Positions 4,605-7,203 of a DNA stretch of 7,203 nt are shown here, one piece after another. Below the pieces are notes generated by a model. That model was not told the origin of the DNA, made no database searches, and worked only from the letters and a program-made list of their open reading frames with translations. Origin of the DNA: Alphaproteobacteria bacterium (GTDB taxonomy: Bacteria > Pseudomonadota > Alphaproteobacteria > UBA828); NCBI GenBank assembly GCA_029937205.1, contig JAPYQV010000135.1:1-7203 (forward strand), given 5' to 3'. The position numbers and the translations under genes were made by a program. Every line of letters starts with the position of its first letter. The stretch's first letter is position 1.

Positions 4605-5042
4605 ATGGATACACGTAGCCCAGAACAACGGCGACGAATTATGCAGGCCGTCAGAAGCAAGAACACCGGGCCTGAGGTGCGAGTCCGCCGTCTTCTTCAT
4701 GCTTTGGGCTATCGCTTCCGTCTGCATCGAAACGACTTGCCCGGGACGCCGGATATAGTACTTCCAAAGTTCCGCAAAGCTATATTCGTTCATGGCTGTT
4801 TTTGGCATGCACACGGGTGCTTAAAGGATCAGCCTCCAAAGTCTCGTCTTGATTATTGGCTCCCCAAGCTTGAAGAGAATGTTAGGCGTGATCGAAAAAA
4901 AAGAGACCAACTCGAGGCGCTCGGGTGGCAGACGCTCGTTGTTTGGCAGTGCGAGACCGGAGATATCGATACGCTTACCGATCAACTCCTAAATTTTGTG
5001 GAAAATCCGCGTACTCGGGCCGGGCGACGCATATTATTTTGA
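4605..5042 (+). CDS. vsr: Very short patch repair (Vsr) endonuclease
   Basis: Vsr nicks DNA 5' of the T in a G:T mismatch formed when 5-methylcytosine deaminates, so that polymerase I can repair it. The 145-residue protein has the family's normal length and keeps the key residues one position below the E. coli numbering: Glu24, Asp50 (GTPDIV), His63 and His68 in VHGCFWHAHGC, and the zinc ligands Cys65, His70, Cys72 and Cys116. The N-terminus MDTRSPEQRRRIMQAVRSKN is also typical. The ATG at 4605 is chosen because it starts this motif; an in-frame TTG at 4566 would add 13 unrelated residues. The ribosome site is weak (GGGA, 4593-4596). Vsr genes usually sit beside a cytosine-5 methyltransferase, but none is here, and the gene downstream is a metabolic one. 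Base composition is lower in GC than that gene, fitting acquisition as accessory DNA. Confidence 0.95.
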   Translation: MDTRSPEQRRRIMQAVRSKNTGPEVRVRRLLHALGYRFRLHRNDLPGTPDIVLPKFRKAIFVHGCFWHAHGCLKDQPPKSRLDYWLPKLEENVRRDRKKRDQLEALGWQTLVVWQCETGDIDTLTDQLLNFVENPRTRAGRRILF

Positions 5043-5069
5043 TTCACGCCACCAAGTTTTTAGCCGACA

Positions 5070-5097
5070 TTGACAACGTGCTCCGAAGGTCTAATTT
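5070..5097 (+). promoter_or_regulatory. Candidate promoter for the adenine-deaminase-family gene
   Basis: TTGACA (5070-5075) is followed after 16 bases by TAATTT (5092-5097), a poor but possible -10. Transcription would start about 40 bases before the ATG at 5145. The TTG at 5070 is also the first possible start codon of the reading frame, which this promoter would exclude. Confidence 0.35.
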
Positions 5098-5133
5098 TTC
5101 TTAACGCCAGCAAAAAACACAATTTATTGAATG

Positions 5134-5139
5134 AGGGGA
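5134..5139 (+). promoter_or_regulatory. Ribosome binding site fixing the deaminase-family start
   Basis: AGGGGA ends 5 bases before the ATG at 5145. It selects this start over upstream in-frame codons, whose extra 25 residues do not resemble the family. Confidence 0.65.
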
Positions 5140-5144
5140 CGAAG

Positions 5145-6944
5145 ATGGGGCTGCAACGCGAGGCGCTGATCGATGTCGCGATGGGCTACGAGCCAGCCGA
5201 CAAAGTCATCAAGAATTGTCGGATCGTGAATAGCCACACCGGCACGATCCACCAACCTTCGGACAATGTCGCCATCAAGGGCGAGCGCATCGCCGCTATC
5301 GGTGACATGGACTATACGATTGGCGACGATACCGAAGTGATCGACGCCGACGGCCGCTACCTTGTGCCGGGTCTGATTGATCCCCATTGTCACCAATGGC
5401 ACACCTACGCCAATTCGACTGTTTTCGCCGCCTGCCGGCTGCTCCACGGCTCGACGACGATCGTCGACGGCTTTTACGGCCACGCCATCGTCAACGGGTT
5501 GCGCGCCTCCCGCTTCTTCCTCGACGAACTGTTGCGCACACCGGTGAAGCCGCTCTTCGTCGTCCCCACCATGTGCTACACGCAAAACCGCGGCATCGGC
5601 TTTCCCGCGTCGCCCAATGCACCCAGCATCGATCAATTGATGGACTCGCTCTCCTGGCCGGAAACAAAGGGGATCGAGGAGATCAGCCCGGAGCTGATGC
5701 TGTACCGCAATCAGCGCGATGCCGACCTCCTCAACTTGATGGAGGAATGCCTCAAACAGGGAAAAGTGATTCAGGGTCACTCGGCAGGTATGACCGACGA
5801 CAAGATCACCAATGCCTGGGTCTCCTCCGGAATCATGCACAATCATGAAGTCGTCAACGCCGCGGAGACACGGCGTCAGGCCGAACTCGGGATCTGGGTC
5901 GTGATCCGCGAAGGCAGCGCCTGCACAGATATCGAAGCCTGCATTCCGGTGATTACCAAAGAAGGCTATGACCCGCGCGCCTTTCAACTGTGCACTGACG
6001 TGATCACGCCCGACTGGATGTTGGAGCGCGGCCAGATGGACAACGCCATCCGCGTCGGCATCAAAAATGGCCTCGATCCCATGACCGCCATCCAGATGTC
6101 GACGATCCAGCCGGCCGAGTTCTATCGCGTCAATCACGACATGGGCATGATTGCGCCGGGCCGCTACGCGGATATCGTGTTTGTCGAGAACTTAGAGGAG
6201 TTCGAAATTTCCCAGGTCATGGCCAACGGGAAGATTTGGGTCAAGGACGGTAAGCTCGTGGAACCGCTCGAGAATCCGGACTATCCGGATTGGCTCTACG
6301 GCACCATGAATATCGACCGCGTGCTCGCGCCGGAGGATTTCCAAATCAAGGCACCGGAGGGCGCCGGCGATACGGTAAAGGTCCAGGTCATCAACACCAG
6401 AGACGGCTCGCTCGAGACGCCGGGGTCGGTCGAAACGCTCAAGGTGGTCGACGGCCTGGTCCAGGCCGATCCGGTAAGCGGCATCAACAAGATCTGCATG
6501 ATCGACCGGATTATGGGGACCGGCGAAATCGGCTTGGCCTTCGTCAAAGGATTCAACATCCAGGAGGGATGCATCGGCACGACGGCGAATGTGTTCAATC
6601 AGAACATCGTCCTGGTCGGCGCATCAGACGAAGACATGGCCGGCGCTGCCAACGAGACGATCGACATGGACGGCGGATTTATCGCTCTTCGAAACGGCGA
6701 GGTCCTGGCATCGCTCCCCACGCCCTTAAACGGCCTTGCCTCGGACCTGCCGTTCAACGAATTGTTCGAAAAGCAGTTCAAGCTCATCGCAGCCTGGCGC
6801 GACATGGGGTGCGAGCTGGAAACGCCACAGATGAATCTTGAGTTCGTCTCCCTGGTGACGATTCCCTACTACCGTATCAGCACCAAAGGGCTGGCCTACA
6901 TGACCCAAGACCGCTTCGAGCTCGCCGAGCTGTTCGTCCAATAG
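5145..6944 (+). CDS. Adenine deaminase (Ade) family amidohydrolase, divergent
   Basis: Metal-dependent hydrolase of 599 residues, the size of bacterial adenine deaminases, which convert adenine to hypoxanthine. Order: beta-sandwich (18-75: NCRIVNSHTGTIH, DADGRYLVPGLID), barrel metal motif HCH (His81, His83), GHSAG (His212), SSGIMHNHE (228-235), IREGSA (254-259), CTD with Asp285, and the family helix MSTIQPAEFYRV. APGRYADIVFVE (337-348) returns to the sandwich. The C-terminal Ade domain has GEIGLAFVKGF, NIVLVGASDEDM and LPTPLNGLASD (524-534). Two places differ from typical Ade as I recall it: HIESS after the first metal motif is HQWHT, and the AHDSHN motif of the C-terminal domain is NVFNQN (482-487). 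A shifted substrate is therefore likely and adenine is not assured. The gene stands alone on this strand behind vsr and converges with the next gene. Confidence is for the family, not the substrate. Confidence 0.85.
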   Translation: MGLQREALIDVAMGYEPADKVIKNCRIVNSHTGTIHQPSDNVAIKGERIAAIGDMDYTIGDDTEVIDADGRYLVPGLIDPHCHQWHTYANSTVFAACRLLHGSTTIVDGFYGHAIVNGLRASRFFLDELLRTPVKPLFVVPTMCYTQNRGIGFPASPNAPSIDQLMDSLSWPETKGIEEISPELMLYRNQRDADLLNLMEECLKQGKVIQGHSAGMTDDKITNAWVSSGIMHNHEVVNAAETRRQAELGIWVVIREGSACTDIEACIPVITKEGYDPRAFQLCTDVITPDWMLERGQMDNAIRVGIKNGLDPMTAIQMSTIQPAEFYRVNHDMGMIAPGRYADIVFVENLEEFEISQVMANGKIWVKDGKLVEPLENPDYPDWLYGTMNIDRVLAPEDFQIKAPEGAGDTVKVQVINTRDGSLETPGSVETLKVVDGLVQADPVSGINKICMIDRIMGTGEIGLAFVKGFNIQEGCIGTTANVFNQNIVLVGASDEDMAGAANETIDMDGGFIALRNGEVLASLPTPLNGLASDLPFNELFEKQFKLIAAWRDMGCELETPQMNLEFVSLVTIPYYRISTKGLAYMTQDRFELAELFVQ

Positions 6945-6963
6945 GCGCCTCAGCTAGGCGCCT
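6943..6963. terminator. Hairpin across both stop codons of convergent genes, possible two-way terminator
   Basis: AGGCGCCT (6943-6950) and AGGCGCCT (6956-6963) are each self-complementary and pair with each other around CAGCT. The stem includes part of the plus-strand TAG (6942-6944) and meets the minus-strand TGA (6952-6950). There is no T tract on either side, so it may end or protect both messages without being a classical terminator. Confidence 0.5.
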
Positions 6964-7203
6964 CCGGAATTATCCGCATCTCGCGCATTTTCTTGAAATA
7001 GCGTGCGAACATTTCTTCGGTGTAGATGATCTCAGTGTAGCCGTGGCGGATGCGCTTGCGGTCTTCGAGGATGATGTCCCAATCGCGCGCGAACACCCAA
7101 TCGGCGAAGATCCAGTTGGCGAGCTCATCCATCTTGTAGGGCTGAAGCGGCATTGACACGTTAACTGGCACGGTCGCCAGAATTCGATCGTGATCCAGAT
7201 CAG
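6950..7203 (-). CDS. Unidentified protein, C-terminal part (runs off the right edge)
   Basis: The minus-strand frame is open from the window end to the TGA at 6950, giving at least 83 residues: first DLDHDRILATVPVNVSMPLQ, then PYKMDELANWIFADWVFARD, and finally ARYFKKMREM near the end. A GTG at 7171 is possible as a start, but sensible protein-like sequence continues upstream of it, so this is most likely the tail of a longer gene. The segment is rich in Trp, Tyr, Phe and charged residues and has no membrane segment. I do not recognise the family; the tail of an oxygenase or another catabolic enzyme would suit the context but has no motif support. It converges with the deaminase-family gene, with only 5 bases between the stops. 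Confidence 0.6.
   Translation of the reverse strand, partial: DLDHDRILATVPVNVSMPLQPYKMDELANWIFADWVFARDWDIILEDRKRIRHGYTEIIYTEEMFARYFKKMREMRIIPEAPS

Noticed and set aside
5124..6137. Long minus-strand reading frame of 337 codons opposite the deaminase-family gene
   Set aside because: It lies wholly opposite the strongly supported adenine-deaminase-family gene, has no family motif and shows the His/Asp/Val-rich look of a shadow of GC-rich codons.
1..7203. CRISPR array, rRNA, riboswitch or integrase gene
   Set aside because: No regularly spaced repeats, rRNA-like stretches, recognisable riboswitch cores or recombinase motifs were seen on either strand.

Overview
The window looks like part of a proteobacterial chromosome, most likely alphaproteobacterial. 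The reasons are GC-rich catabolic genes with proteobacterial-type family signatures, an IS21-type transposase fragment and compact Shine-Dalgarno sites. The lineage is inferred from style and not from a marker gene. The window is a patchwork: catabolic genes at both ends (447-1711 and 5145-7203) enclose a central stretch (about 1712-5040) of insertion scars, a tRNA 3' remnant, a phytanoyl-CoA-dioxygenase-like gene, an unknown acidic protein and a Vsr-type repair endonuclease.

Layout, left to right. (1) 1-188, minus strand: 5' part of an IS21-family istA transposase gene, broken by an in-frame amber stop and cut by the window edge. (2) 447-1601, plus strand: an intact acyl-CoA-dehydrogenase-fold flavin-dependent monooxygenase. 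It is followed after 34 bp by the start of an amidohydrolase gene (GTG at 1636) whose recognisable sequence stops after about 25 codons. (3) The break at about 1711/1712 coincides with an 11-bp inverted repeat (1712-1722 and 1846-1856) enclosing 145 bp. Directly abutting it is one end of a 19-bp perfect inverted repeat pair (1857-1875 and 3296-3314). That pair encloses 1458 bp carrying a PhyH-family dioxygenase (1941-2762, minus) but no transposase. (4) Inside the same interval, 3122-3142 matches the 3' end of a tRNA including CCA and is followed by a T-tailed hairpin, which is the usual appearance of an integration scar. (5) 3483-4136, minus: a 217-residue acidic protein of unknown family. 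(6) A 468-bp gene-free stretch holds a terminator-like hairpin, a 15-bp palindrome and a run of 11 C. (7) 4605-5042, plus: vsr with all expected active-site and zinc residues but no partner methyltransferase in view. (8) 5145-6944, plus: a 599-residue adenine-deaminase-family amidohydrolase with altered motifs. It converges on the 3' end of an unidentified minus-strand gene that runs off the right edge; a perfect 8-bp hairpin lies across both stop codons.

The flavin monooxygenase and the broken amidohydrolase look like one plus-strand operon for ring hydroxylation and hydrolysis or decarboxylation of a small organic compound. The insertion events have apparently inactivated its second gene. 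The PhyH gene has its own candidate promoter. Vsr and the unknown acidic gene appear to be accessory cargo. No integrase, intact transposase, rRNA, complete tRNA or CRISPR array is visible.
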